DNA from: Linderina pennispora
Lineage: Eukaryota > Kickxellomycota > Kickxellomycetes > Kickxellales > Kickxellaceae
Reading direction: 5' to 3'
NCBI RefSeq assembly: GCF_002104995.1
Contig: NW_024468264.1
Location: forward strand, 1-64,000
Length of the DNA: 64,000 nt
Shown here: piece after piece, positions 41,878 through 55,408 of the stretch
How positions within the stretch are numbered: position 1 is the stretch's first letter
Layout of the letters: the number at the start of each line of letters is the position of its first letter
Notes under the pieces: model-generated
What the model was told of the DNA's origin: nothing
The model's input: the letters and a program-made list of their open reading frames with translations, nothing else
The model's database searches: none
Translations under genes and position numbers: made by a program

Positions 41878-44800
41878 GGCTTTGGTTTGTTTAAGTTATT
41901 AAGAGCAGTGTGCACTATATATGCAAAAATACTATGTGCAAGTTGTGGCAATAGAGAGGTATGCTAGAATAATATACGCTGAACAAAAATAGAATACCTA
42001 AAGACGTGGTAGAGGAGCAGCTGTGAATATTGTTGAATGGAATGCACACCGACTGCCAAATGGTGTGGGGGAAGGTGGCGGTATTTAAAGGAAAGAGGAG
42101 AAAACAAGTACTTGGTAATGGCCAACAAGTAGGTGCGGAAAAGGAAAAAAACACTTTGTATATGACTAGTAGGTGGGAAAAGAATTATTCTGTGGCTATC
42201 CAATATATGAACAGCTACTCGCTTAGTACTTCGCAGAAGAGCAAAACTATCGTAATCTCGTATTAGTATCTGGCTATTAAACAAGTAAAAGGGCGCGGTC
42301 GGTACAAGAAGGACGAAAAATATTGTCCTCTGTCGCTTAGTAATAAAGGTGAGAAAAACACCCGACAAAAATGGCGAAAACAAATGAAAGAAAGAAGGTA
42401 GGTTGGCGAAAAGTTTCAGGACGAGCCTAGGTGTGGGTTGCCAGGAGGGGCGGGGCATCCCCTGGGCGTATTTAAGGCTTTTTCGCCTGCCGCGGAATCC
42501 CTCCCCTCCCCCCGGCAAATGCTACTTTCCCTCGAGCACAACCGAGGCGCCAGTAGACCCCGGCCCTTTTGTCGGCGATTACCAAGGATGTTTACCTTTT
42601 CCTCCCCTCCCTCCCCCTTCTATGCCCGCCTCTCACTCCTCCCGCCCCTCCCATTCACTATGCAGCTGTATTAGAGACCCAGAGACAATGCACAATTAAT
42701 GACATCTGCTGCCCCTGTGGTCCCTCTTCTACCGAACGATTTTCTCTCCGGCAATTGCCCGAGTACGCCAACTTTCTCCCTCTTTGTGTGTGTGTCTGCC
42801 TGTGCCGTACCCGCAGAGCCATGCTGAAAAAGACTGGCTCTCGCTCTTCCCTTGTAGAACAAACCAGTGTCCAGAAAAACAGGGGACAGCAGAGACACAT
42901 CTGAAGTACCATCACTACTGTACATCCCGGCCCCCTACTTTTGCCCCTGCAACAAACCTGGTCCTGTCGCCGCGGATCTCTGCCCCCGCCGCTCATTCAC
43001 AAGCCGTGTCCATCGCTATCAGGGCCATAGCTCGTTGATATCAATCACCAGCTAGATCCCTCCTATTGCACAATCTCTGCCCAAAGCCCATGACTTTCTG
43101 CCCCTTCGTTCCCAGCGATGCAGCCAGCAGCAGAGTGACATCCCGGAACAACCTTCATTCCAATGTTTTGGTCTATCCCTCTCCACACATCGCCGAGAAG
43201 GATAGGCCGCATACTGGGAAATCGTGCGAACGCCCATTTCCATTTCTTTCTGTAAACAAAGCCCGACTCTGAAGCACCTACGCGTTCGATGGAGAGCCAG
43301 ATGCAAAATAAGCTGGTCAATGAAATAGGCCAATCTTGATGAGCAGCGGGAGCAAACAGGCTTTTCCACCCCTCCCAATGAGGTGAAAATAGCACATGAT
43401 GGCTCTTTTTCTCTCCGCAGAAAAGAACGCCGCATTGTGCCAAATTGTTCGGCCATAAAGCAGCGGGAACCGCCGCGAAAAGGGACATTTTCGTGTAGAT
43501 CCTCCTATGTATGATGCAAGAGGAGGGGGAACTGTGCAGCTGAGCACCTTGCCCCGAGACACCGCCCATTCTTTCTTGCCTCGCTGAACTTGCTTCCCAA
43601 TGGCCAACATGTAAACAAGCGTGGGATTGCCCACCTCACCTATGCCTGTACACACCTGCCCGCTCCTCCTGCGGCGCACTTGCCTGGAAGCTGTCTCCCC
43701 GAACGGACAACCACATTGGCCAGCCTGTCGAAAACACATATCGCGACAAAAGAATCACGATTCCCTTTTCCGCCCCTTCCACCTGATCTTCGCCTCACAG
43801 CGAGCCTCGACGCTGCGTGCCTCCTGGTCTGAGCCTTGCTATTGCTATATTTAGCCACACATACCGTGCCCTTTCTAGAGGAGACACACTGCACGATATA
43901 CCGAGCACACCTTTGTTCCATGTCGAAAAGTGCTCTCTGCCAAAATTTAATCCATGCCACTCTTTCTCTCGCAGTGCATGCCTTCACTACCCCCGAAATC
44001 TGATGTCCGCCCAAATGCCTTTGCATAGGAACCGCATGCACCGAGTAATGCGCAAAAATAGCCTTCATTGAGCAGAGCACTAGCTGGGGAGGCGTGGCCT
44101 CAATTGTAGCACGCAACAGCATGCAGCGATGGTATTAGAGTATGAATTTATGCAGACACCACAATGACCAATGCCTGCTACACATTACATCTATCATCTA
44201 TATAAGCACACCCTCCCCTTTTCAACTTGCATACCGCCTGACACATTCCGCATCCTGCCAAGGTCTGGCACCACCGCCTGCTTGCCACGGGATCAAATTT
44301 GGGGGCAGGCTTAAGGGGATGGCCGGGCCGGAATTCATGGCGTGCCATTATCTGGTGCATCGGAGAACCAAACAAACGACATGCTGTATGTGCATGAATG
44401 GCGGGACCTAAAACAATATCTGCCCACCCTGACCGAACCATGTCCCAGCAGAAGCAGCCTGCCGTGATAATGCAGGCCATTTAGTGCATCCCCCTTTGTT
44501 ATTTTGGACAACAGGCATCCTCAATTTAAGCTTCACGCTCGCACATAATGACCTGGATCACATGTTCAGACCACCAGTGCTGCGACTAGGACTCCTTATT
44601 GGAACCTTTAATTGACTTTCCTCCTTATAGTCCGTGAGCACAATGATCTACTGATGCCGGGTCTCATGGCAGGCTCCCCAGTGCAATAAGCTTGATGCTA
44701 GCAACAATTAGTGTGGGTGAGAGCCGGATATTGGTAGCCAAGTAGTGAGCAGGCTTGCTCGGGCTGGTATGCGCCTTTTCATACCTTTCCATTTGACGGG

Positions 44801-45535
44801 CCATTTTATCAGGAAAATCTCTATTCGCTCGTGCCAGCCCGCATTGCTAATTCAAGAAAAACCTGAATAGCAAGACCATGTACAATAGAACAGCTAGTGA
44901 AGACAAATGTATGCTGCCCCCTATAGCTGTGTGCCAGCACGCAAGACTCGCGGAAAAAGCTGTTTCTGCATATCAGGTCGACACAGTGTTCTAATCGAAG
45001 TTCAGCACGAGCCTTGGTCGTGCCATCTCGAGGTTGGAATTGATAGCGCTGACTCCAGACCATCCAGCTACTTTCTACAGAAGTGTGAGTGCCTGCCATA
45101 AACACGTCTAGTCGGGCTATCGGAACCATCAATAAAACTGCAATCTCCGAGGATGAAAGAATAAACCGCCGACATTTCTACATTATGCCTCATTTGTAGA
45201 TCATAAAACATGGATGTTCTAAAGGTCCCGCCAAATGTAACCCGGAGCCCCTGGAAAAAGTCGACGAATCCATTGTTGCAAAGCAATGTCATCCAATTGC
45301 TGTACCATCGTGAGCAATTGCTAGTCCCAGCCATTAGGCTCCATTCAGAAACAGGTGGCAGTACATGAAGCTGCGCTTGGCTAACATATTTATACCATTG
45401 GATGGCAAGAGTGCGTGTAGCTGACTTGGATTATTCACCACAATGCTAATCTAGGCATGTTATACCGGCAGTAGCAGTTTTACGAGAAGCACTGCACGCT
45501 CCTCCCGAAGTCTATTAAGAAATGTCCAATTAAAT
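41878..45535. other. 3.66-kb region with no convincing gene
   Basis: Lies between the start of the deacetylase and the end of coronin, both on the minus strand. The left 600 bp is AT-rich and contains the deacetylase promoter. From 42460 to 43850 the + strand is strikingly pyrimidine-rich (CCTCCC, CTTTCC, CCCCTCC runs). Promoter-like boxes face right: TATTTAAGG near 42468 and CTATATAAGC near 44197. Open frames reach 185 codons on the minus strand, but their composition only mirrors the poly-pyrimidine bias. It could hold a non-coding RNA or a long regulatory region. Confidence 0.4.
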
Positions 45536-48500
45536 CTAGTCGTCCCAATCAGAGTCTGACTCATCCTCGTTTTCGCTTTCGTCCTGAGTCACCAACGCGG
45601 CTCAGCATGGCCGAGATAGCGTCCTTGGTGTTGTCCTCCTCTTCCTCCTGGATCTTGAACGACAGGTTGGGTCCGCCGGATCACTTCAGGCGGCGCCTGC
45701 GACAGCGGTACCATTCCTGATGGGCACAGGTCAATGTACTGTGGCTCAGCCTTGGTACCGTCGACCCATGACGCAGCATCAATCGACGGGGTCTCACGAT
45801 CGACGGTGGGCGGGAAAATGTCGTCCTGGAAGAATTCAGGCCGCTTGCGCGGCACCTTGAAGCCCATGGACTCTATCGTCTGGGCATTGAGGCGGTACGT
45901 ACGCAGCAGCTCCCTTTTTGCCACATCTGCATGCCTCTTGGGCAGAACTGCCAAGCACAGGCTGGGTTGCGAGGACTCGTACTTTGGCAGGTCGACGAGC
46001 TTGTCGCCCAGGACCTCGAACGCGTGCGTCAGCCGGCTGCCACGGTCATCGAGATACAGCACGCCGCAGTCGGGATCAAAAATTGGGACCAGGATGCCTG
46101 GTCCCAACATCAATAGTCTTTTTGACGACGGGTTTGGACAGATCAGCGATGTTGTGGATCGAGACCATGCGCTGACTGCCGATTCCAAAGCCAGCAAGAC
46201 AAATGCGCTCGTTGTCGAGCCACTCGATGCGGCACGGACGGATGCTGTCCATTGATGGGCCCTCGGCGACCAGCTCGCTTGTACGCACATCATAGACACG
46301 CAGCTTCTTGGTCTTCTTGGTTGTCAGCGCAATAGACTCGCCATCGGGCGACCAGGCAAACGAGTGGATGCCCTCGGCAGTCTTGCCAACGATGAAATGA
46401 AGCATCAGGCCATTGTACACATAGATAACGCTATCGCCAGCGTCCGTAGCCAGCACCGAGACCACCCCCTTGGCGCATGGATGGAACCGGATCTGGTGGA
46501 TCCGGTCGGCAGCAATGTGGATATACTCTTCGATATCAAAATGCGCCTCCTCCGTCAGCGGCATGTCAGGGATTTGCCACATCTGCAGTGTCGAGTCGGC
46601 GCCCGCCGTCGCAATCACTGACGGGTTGAACGGGTCGAACGCAATGTCAGTGACAGTGGCGCCATGGACGACAGTGGCCATCTTGGCCGGCACGCGGCCC
46701 GGTGTGTCACGCCGTACAATGCCGACCTGGCCACCGGCGCCAGTTAGTGCAATAGCGATATACTTGGGGCTGACCTTGAGCGCATCGTTCTCGGGCGGGA
46801 ACCGCAGGTTGACGTCGTGGATCTGTGTGAAGTGCTCGGTCGGCTTGTACATGTACCCCTCCAGGTACTTGAATCGTGCGTGGTCAGGAGCGCCTGAACA
46901 CTGCCGGCTTCTTGGCAACACGTGGCGGAGGAGAGCTCGCCGCAGAGTAGCCATTTGTCTTGCTTCGACGCTACCTTTGGGGATTGCTGCTGCTCGTGTG
47001 GCAGATCACCACCACATGGCTCGGTGGTGGCTTGGGGTGAGGTTGGCTTACTTGCAGGCGGACAGCGGCGATGTGCTTGAGGCCACCGGAGCCTGCTGGA
47101 CAGGAACAGGAGCAACTACAGCTGCAGCGGGAGCAGGGCGGGAATGGCAGGATTAGGCGCGGACACGACTGCTGGTGTGTCCGCCAGCGGGGACGACTTG
47201 GCAGACACCACTGCAGCTGCTGCCGGTGGTGGTGTAACTGGCTTGACAGGAGCCGATTCCAACACCGTTGCTCCTTGGCTGCGCAGGTCTCGTCCTTGGG
47301 CTGGGTCTCAGTCCCCTGGAACTTATCGCCATAGATCTTGCGAAGGCTGGCCAGCGAGGCATCGCGCTTTGCCTGGATCCAGCGACATCCTGGGCACTGA
47401 GAACGGCTCGTTCTTCAGCCACTCATCAAAGGTCTGCGCAGGCAGCGGGGCACGGGTATCCGGGAACAAATCGCTGTGGAAGTCCAGATACGTGCGACGT
47501 GGTGCAATGTGCGTCACAGGAACAACAGCCGAGCCCGATCCAGCACCAGCGTTCTCCAGCACAACCATCAGCCTAGCAATCTCGCCAGTCCATTGGCCTG
47601 CAGCTTGCGTTTGGGTAGCAGGGCACAGCCCGAAATCTGCGATGGCAGGGCCACAGCACCAAATTCAGTCAACGGTTTGGCAGCTGAGGGATCGGCATCG
47701 ACCCAGCGAACAATGTTATCGCCCTTCTCGGCCAAGTAGGCAAGCTGCGTGTCCTCGTCGTAGAGCGGGATCAGCGGTTTTGTTGACGGTTGCAGCTGCA
47801 TCGAGGTGATCGGCTTGGCCAGATTGCGCTGGTCCCAGATGGCGGCCGACCGCTCGCGCATACGAGTCTGACCGGTCGACATGAAAAACGGCTTGTCGCC
47901 TAGCCACAGCACACGCGTGGAACGGCCCGATGCGTGGAATGCTGCTGTCGAGCCAACAGACTGCTTCTGACGCAGGTCAAACAGCACGCTCGAGCCCACA
48001 TGCGTGCTGGCTGCTACTAGCTGGCCGTCGCCGCGCACCGAGATTGAGTCAATCTGGCCATCACTAGCCGACTCCCACACAGGCGCCAAGCTCTGGGACA
48101 GGTTTGTGCCGCACTGACGTTCCACAGCTTGATTTCGGTGCTACTGCTGGTTGCGATTAGTCCTGCCACAGTCGGATGGAACGTGGCATTGACGCATCCG
48201 GATGAGTGTGCGCTGAAGGCACCTGCAGCGGCATGGTCCTTCCACAGCGTCACGGTGCCCTGGTCGTCGCCAGCAATTGCCAGCCCATCTTCGAAGCCAG
48301 ACACATTCCAGTCCTGGACCCGACCGCCCGTGCTAGACAGCACCTTGACCTGTCCGCCGACCTTGCCCTGGGCCGTCGACACCGACAGCCTGCAGTGCAT
48401 TTCCGCTGACGGTCTTTAGGTACAACGAATCGTCGCTGATAGCCAGCCCATTTGACCCTAAGGAGGCGGAGGCGTCCAACGATAGCTCGCTGTACCACGT

Positions 48501-48560
48501 CTCGCGACCAGTGACCGTGGCGACTGCGTTGCGGTATTTGTTGACTTTGGCGAACCGCAT
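45536..48560 (-). CDS. CORO7: Coronin-7-type protein with two beta-propellers, multiple frame breaks
   Basis: Two coronin units in tandem. Unit 1 starts MRFAKVNKYRNAVATVTGRE and contains GTVTLWKDH, IKLWNVSAA, SVLFDLRQKQSVGS, GQTRMRERSAAIWDQRNLAK and the end RRTYLDFHSDLFPD. After a Pro/Ala/Ser linker (46960-47260), which may hold an 80-nt GTAAGC intron near 47060, unit 2 begins ARFKYLEGYMYKPTEHF and contains GATVTDIAFDPFNPSVIATA, STLQMWQIP, LVPIFDPDCGVLYLDD and KRPEFFQDDIFPP. The acidic end ESDSDWDD resembles the CORO7 actin/Arp2/3-binding tail. At least six frame changes. Joined length is about 960 residues. CORO7 acts at Golgi and cortical actin. Confidence 0.85.
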
Positions 48561-50383
48561 CGCTTCTGTGAAATTGCAAAGAAAATGGCGACCTGGCGAC
48601 GGGCTGAAGAGAGAGAGAAATGGAGAACCCCCAAAAGAGGAAATACAGCGCACCTACTATGACCGCTCCCCCGCACATGCTGTGCAACCCGCACGCTGGC
48701 TGCCAGCGAGGAGGGGCCAGCCCACAGCAGTTGTGGAACCGCATCTCTAAGCCGCACTAAGGTCCTGGTCGCATATTCCTGCAGCCGCGGCCGGCAGCGT
48801 TTGGCTGGGGGATGAACAGGCGCTGGTGCTGGTCGCAGGCCATGTTTTGGTTTTTGAGTGATCTGCGTGTGCATGCAATCGACCAATGGGAGGCTGCTGG
48901 ATCTGCTGTCCTCGTCAAGGAGATGCGTCCTGACGTTGGCCTGAAGCATGCGACGACAAGCCCTCCATAGTGCTTGCGGCTGCGGGCCATCGCGCTGATG
49001 CTGCTGGGATGGGGGAGCGAATGGCACTCCTTTGGGCCTTGCACAAGTTAGACAACAGCCCCCACCGCCAGCCTGCTTTGCGTGCTTTTTCAGCTTCCGA
49101 ATATGACGAGTTGTCCGTTGTGCGCAAATTGGGCGCATTTTTCCTAGCGCTCCAGCAGGGAGACGAGCATTGGCTAACCGCACTCTCTCCTCCAGTTGCG
49201 TCTTTTCGGCATCGTTTTTGTTTATCTCCCTTTTCTTCTATCAGCGCAGACACACGGCCATCTTACCTCCCACCTTCCATTTCCTATTGCAAAGGCGTAG
49301 CGCCAGGCGCGCATTTCAAACACCCCCCCAAGTGCAGTCACTCGCCGTCTTTGTCATACGGTTATTGTTTTGTAGACCGCGGTCTGGACCTCTACAACCC
49401 GCCGCCTCATACCCTGATACATCGGCACCCTCGCCCGAGGAACCGCACCGAGCCTAATTTTCCAGCCTTGGCTCCACGGGCTCGCGCTTGCATTCCCTCC
49501 AGGCTCTGATCCATCCGCATACTATTGCTGGGAATCGCACCCTGTATTGCAATCCAGCGACACGGAATACAGCGCGCTGGGCCGAAGAACGACGCTCGCT
49601 AGAACTACCAAAACCAAAATCTGCTGTGCTTCATCGAGGCGATCCCTCTTGCGAGTCCAATCGCCATACTATTTCCAGTCTATATTTGAGGTAGGTGAAG
49701 CTTTTTCTCTTGCCAGTTCTATGTTGTTGCGTTTACGTCAGAGCAGCTGCACAGACACAAGGTTGCACCAGCGTGGGGGGCTGCACTATGGCAGAAAACA
49801 CCCAGGGAGCAAAATGCTGGTGGCTGTTGTGCGATACCGCCCGGCTAGCCTAAGCATTGAGCAGCAGATGCAGTGCTCTTTTTACGAGCGTGGGCTTGTA
49901 AAAAGGGGAGGTGCCGGCTTTTGCGATACTGAAAGAGGGAAAAAAGTTTTAGGCATATTGTTGTCCTTTTCTTCTTTGCGTCCCACTGCTTCCTCTTTTC
50001 TTTCTGTGCTCTTGTTGCATTAATTATCGCTCCCTTTTGCGTTTCCGGATATCGCCCAAGAGCGGTTCTAATTTATTTCCAGTGTACATTTCAACCAAAA
50101 ACATAGACCCGACCCGGGGCCAGTCCGTACAAAGAAAACAGAACGTGCGACAGCGGGCTGTGGAGCTTTAGCGGGCAGCCAACCAGACAGCTAGACCTAC
50201 CAGACCGAGCTAGGAATAGCCACAGACGGGCGGCATCTCAGTCACCCCAGTGAGCGGTCAACGAGGAGAGCTTGGGAGAGGGGCCGCTTATTTATTTTCT
50301 GCTTCTGTTACTCTGGCATTTGATCCTTCTATTTTTCTTTCCACCACATTTGCAACGCGGCTACACACGACACATAACCAGCC
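48561..50383. other. 1.8-kb divergent intergenic region, coronin-7 and RhoGEF
   Basis: Contains both promoters. Open frames up to 240 codons occur near the coronin end but lack motifs, so they are more likely 5' leader or bias. T/C-rich blocks near 49980-50040 and 50290-50345 precede the RhoGEF ATG. No TATA seen at a convincing distance. Confidence 0.4.
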
Positions 50384-51305
50384 ATGGGAAAGTCGAAAGC
50401 GCTGCACCGAAACACCCCAACAGCACAGGCAACAAACAGCGCCGAGCGCGACAGCAACAAAGATGTTTCTCGTCCACGCACCGCGGGCGGTGAGAAGGGG
50501 CTTCTGCGCAAGTTCCGGTTTGGGCGTATTTTCGGATTCGGCGGCCCAACCACCCACGAGGGCGACGACGGTGCTGTGCAGGCGGTAGCGCCGGCGATGC
50601 ACAGCACGCTGCCGCTGAAGGCACGTGGGCTGTTCCGCACGTCGTCGGTGCAGGCGCCGCAGTCCGAGAATGGGCTGCTTTGGATCTATTTCTGGGCCAT
50701 CCCTGCCCCCGCCCATGCCCGCGATGGCCAGATTCCCAGACTGCCGGAACGATGCCGCTCCCCCGCAACGGGACGCTGCCGCGCGCAGGCATCCCACCCA
50801 TGACGTTAGATGCAAGCACAGCAGAATTCGGCGAACAGCGCAGCCGCATGAGCATTCTCTCACGGCGATCATCTGCGCCAGATACCAGTGACCTTGGCGG
50901 GTCACGCCTCAGCAGGTACTCGATGGATCAGCGGGCATGACATCGCCGGGCTGCTGCCAATGGGCCCGCCGCCACCACAGTTCCGCTCACCGCGGCTCGA
51001 CGATGGCCAAAAAGACGACGACCGGCGGCGGCGGCGGAGCACAATCGACGGACACGTGCTGAGCAGCCCCGGCCTGCAGCGGTCTGGGTCAGAGACGTCC
51101 GAGCAGTCGCAGTTTTCGGAGCACTCGAGCGACACAGAATGCCTGGCTAGCTTACTACAGCGCACATCGCACTCTGCGCTTGCAGTTGATACTGCGTTCG
51201 CCAAAACAACATCGATAACAAGGGTGGATGAGGATAATGAGCACAGTGGCAACAACAATGGGCCGAGTGTCGACGAGAACGTGCTGGGCCAGTGCCACAG
51301 ATACT

Positions 51306-51346
<41 letters not shown>

Positions 51347-54300
51347 GCTTTCTGGACATTGGCTGTTCTGACAACGACGACACGGCCACAGTTCAACATG
51401 GTTGCGATCGGTGACCATGCCTCGCCGACGGTCAATCACAGCAGCGAAAACAGCAATGGCCGCAAGGGTAGCGGAGACAGCGAGACACTGTCGCCCAAGG
51501 TACGCACGCGGAGCTGCGCAAGCATGTGTTCTGATGACGACAACAGCAAGCGGCAGCTCCCACGATCGCCAGCACGCGACTCGCTGCCGCCGCTGCCTAC
51601 CGCGACAGAAGCACCGCCTGCAACTGTAGCGGATCCACACAATGACGCTGCGAGCACGGCAGAGATGGCAGTGCGGCAGTCTGGTTTGGAGGGCCGTGCG
51701 GGCAAAAACGATGCGGGGAGTTTATTTAGCAACCATTCTGTCATCAGCAGCAGCGGATCCCCAGACTCCGCCTCTGATCTTGAGGCTATTAGCGATGTTG
51801 ATGACGACGACGACGACGATGATTACATGGGGGAGCACAAGGTATTGGCAGTTGTCCATATGGAGAATTCTGGGTTCGATTTGGATAGTGCCGAGGCTAC
51901 TGCTAACCGCTCGCAAACAAAGTTGCCTGGGGCGCGGCGGAAGCTGCGTGTTTTTGTGCCAGACGAAAACGATGAGGCTCAAGACATCGAGCAGCGCATG
52001 CTTGGGTCAGGGCTACTCTCTTATTTTCTCTCCGCAGCGCGTGCGGTCGCCAAGCATTTCGCCACCACTGCGGCACTCTCATTCGACTAGCACATTTCCG
52101 GAACCGCTCCGGCACGCATCCATATACGCGTTGGACACCAGCATGCCGCCTGTGCCTCCAAGGGTCAGCCGCGGACACGCGTCTACAGCGCACGGCCCGC
52201 CAATGGACTACCACGCGTCGTCATCAGCCACCTCGCCGCTGTACCCGATGACGTCTGACATCTTGATGATGGGATCGGTCAAGGCACGCAGCGGGGACAA
52301 GCACCACCACCAGAGCCCGGTGAGCGCAGTCAACAGCAGCACGCACAACATGTTTATCACGAGCCGCAGCCGCAGCAACTCGAGCGGCCACAGCAGCTTT
52401 GTATCGAGCAACTACAGCACGTCGAGCCGCAACACGCAAATCTTCCACCCGATAAACACGACGTCGCCGGCGTACCTGAGCAAGCCGCTGCCACTGCCGC
52501 CGACAGAAGACGGATTTGTGCCGCTGCCCAGCACATCAATGTCGACATGCATCGCAGTCGTCGTACTTCCCGGCACAAAGGCCAGAGTCGCCGCCGCTGC
52601 CACCGCTGCCGCCTGAATGTGGTCCGGTCTCGGCGCCGGGCACGCCCGGTATGAGCATCCGGCATTCGGCAAGCCCCATCAGTGAGCTGGAGCGCGAGGG
52701 CGTGTTTGTGCTGCCGACGGTACCCGAGACGGTTGGCGGCAGCCGGGCCCGCAAGATTGTCGAGCGGCTGAGCTTCTTCGACAAGAAGAAGAAGTCGCGC
52801 ACCCAGAGTATGCCGACGCAGAAACGCCCCAAGTCTCTGTACGAGCAGCCTGTGCACAAGTCGTATTCGACGTCCACGTACAAGTCGCACCAGTCCCGCA
52901 AGTCGTTCGCCGGCGATGGCCGGAGCAGCACGGCGTCAGATGCGCTCTATCTGGATGACCTGCATACTCTGCCCATACCGCAGAGCAGTACTAAGCTGAA
53001 GTCAGCTGCCGCCCCAGCTGCGTCGGAACACAGAGAGCTTGCTAATCAACACCCAGGTCAAGGCCCGGCGGTCTAGCGCCGTGTCGCTGACTACCAGCCC
53101 GCTGTCGATAATCCCGAATGTCGGCGCCAGTCGACGACACCCATGAAGGCAAGGAAGGCAGCATCAACTCGGTGCTGCTTGGGTCTGCAAAGTCGAGCAA
53201 GGCCCCCAGCATCGACTCATTCGCTCTGACGGATGTCCATGGCTCGCAGCGTATGCGGTCCAAGCTGGAGTCGATTGGCATGAAGCGCTCGTCGGACGTA
53301 TGGCTGGGGTCGCTCCAGCATGTTTCTGCGGTCGCCACCCAGTGTCGAGGACCTGAATGCCAACGAGGCACAAAAGCCCAGCGATAGTGCGGCTGATGAC
53401 AGAGTAGCAATGGCAGCCTTGGCCGCTACTACCACTGCAGGTGATGACCAGGCAAAGGAGAACGGATCTCAGCCTAGGCCGTCCAAGGAGCAGGAGAGCG
53501 ACACGACTAGCCCAATGATCCAGCCAGTAATGATTGCAAAGCCCGTGGCGCGCAAGACACCAGCGGCGATGCGGATGCACTCGGCCCGCGAGTTGGTGAT
53601 TACCGAGAAGAACTTTGTCGACCACCTGTTTGTGATCAAGAAGGTGTGGATGGAGCCCTGTGTTCTCTTCAATCAACTCGCCAAAGCCGATCATCCCGTA
53701 CCAGACAGCGCGCATGGTGTTTGACGGTATTGCGTCGCTGCACTCGCACGCCAGCCAATTCTACCGCGAGATGGACGCAGCGCTGAGCAGCTTTGAGCAC
53801 CATGCTCGGGCACACGCTAGCACCACCGGCAAGGACTTTGACGACGGCATGCGGATGGGCCGGTTGTTCCGCAGCAGCGAACGGCACTGGAGCGACTTCA
53901 TCACCTATGTGCGCAACTACGGCAAGGCGGTCCGGTGCCTGAACCAGCTGCAGGACTACAAGCCGTTTGCGCGGTACCACGAGGAGTGCATGCTGCACAA
54001 GCGCACGAACCGCCAGTCGCTGAAAGGACCTCCTGATGCTGCCGGTGCAGCGCGTAACGCGGTACACGCTCCTGCTGAAGAACATCCTGAAGCACACGCC
54101 GGTGACGCATGGCGACCATGTCGAGCTGTGCCGTGCGGTCAAGAATGCGTCGCGGCTGGCGTCGATCGTCAACGAGTGCAGGCGCAAGCAGGAGGAGAGC
54201 GAGCGGGTCATGGAGCTGTTCCAGGCCATTGCGCTGTGCCCGCCGATGCCGTACGCCGACTCGCGGGCCTTTTGTGACCGAATTCATTGTTCGCGAGCTG

Positions 54301-55408
54301 ATTTCGCGGCAGCCGACTCGGCTGATTCTGTTCAACGACATGCTGGTTGTTGCCCAGGCGCCTGCGCAGGCCAAGATCGACGTTGTAACGGCGTCGGCCA
54401 ACGAGACTGCCGAGGCACATATCGAGTGGACGTACTATGGGTCGGCGCTGCTGGACCAGGTCGAGGTGCAGAATGCCTGACGAGAGCACCAACACGCTGA
54501 TCACGATTCTGTCGCTGAACAGGTCGGCGACCGTGAAGTCGTCGATGGATGACTCGAGTCTTGGCCGCCGGTCGCTGCCAGGCAACGACGACGCGGGCTC
54601 CGATGACGTGGTGCTGTCGCCGGGTCACCAGGGCGCTACGATCTCGAATTCGCCCGAGGCGCGCCCGCGCACCAGCGCCTGGTCGCCATGCCCAGGACGG
54701 CATGTCGATGCTGTCAGAATCCACGCTGCGTGACGCGTTCTCCAGCAAGAAGAAGCCCAAGAAGAAGGGCAAGATCAGAAAGGGCATTCTGCAGTCAAGC
54801 GGCTCCGGCGACGCGATCCCCGACCATATTGCGGCGCTGTCTCACTCGACGTTCCCGAAGCCCAGTGCCGTCGACGATGTACTCTGATCTGGCGGCATCC
54901 CGCGCGTCGTCGCACTTTGCAAGGACAGTTCAGCCGAGGCAGCGATGGCTGGCGGCCAGCAAATGACTCCGCCGCTGCAGCCACAGCGCCCCAAGACATC
55001 GCAAGGACTGCCGCAAGCACATTCGCTCTCGTCCGGCATCGACGCTCCATCTGAGTGGTCCACAATGGCTCTGTGGATGGCCTGCCGCCTGTGCCTGCCT
55101 TGCTAGAATCTGCAAACAGCAGCACAAACATGCTTGTGCAGAGCCCGCCGAGCATGGCGCCGTCCAAGGGCGTCCAGCTGACGCTGGTGATGCAGCACAC
55201 ATCCTCGTTGGAGCGGAAGAAATTTGTCATGGCCCTCAAAGACGCGTCGACCAGATATGCCAACGGCGCCAGCACTGGCGTGTCGGCCATGGATGACCCC
55301 GAGGTCCTGGCTGATCTGTCGCTGGATGCCGGCTTCGGGCGACGTGCTGAGCATGCACCCTATGTGAGCCAAGGCCCGCCGCCCCTGCCTCTTTCCTGTA
55401 AATGGTAG
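50384..55408 (+). CDS. Large Rho guanine-nucleotide exchange factor (DH-PH), many frame breaks
   Basis: The N-terminal ~1,050 residues from MGKSKALHRNTPTAQATNSA are Ser/Pro/Asp-rich and disordered, with LLRKFRFGRIFGFGG near the start. The DH domain begins at SARELVITEKNFVDHLFVIK (53580) and includes VFDGIASLHSHASQFYREMD, FARYHEEC and the diagnostic LPVQRVTRYTLLLKNILKHT (54030-54095). The PH domain runs over FVTEFIVRELISRQ, LILFNDMLVVAQA and ends with LERKKFVMALKDA (55210-55250). DH-PH activates Rho/Rac/Cdc42 GTPases. At least ten frame changes between 50690 and 55060, none with good splice sites, so the exact protein cannot be written. Joined length is about 1,650 residues. Divergent from coronin-7. 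Confidence 0.8.
51308..51343 (+). repeat. AGC trinucleotide repeat (12 units) in RhoGEF
   Basis: Twelve perfect AGC units. In the frame open on both sides they encode poly-Ser; shifted by one they encode poly-Gln leading into SFLDIGCSDNDDTATVQ, which also looks protein-like. Because frames shift often here, the true residue is uncertain. Confidence 0.9.

Noticed and set aside
41964-42518. 185-codon minus-strand open frame rich in Phe, Leu and Ser
   Set aside because: It follows the local AT and purine/pyrimidine bias; its hydrophobic look is a by-product of T-rich sequence. It covers the deacetylase promoter.
48458-49183. 241-codon minus-strand frame upstream of coronin-7
   Set aside because: Overlaps the coronin start in another frame and has no motifs.
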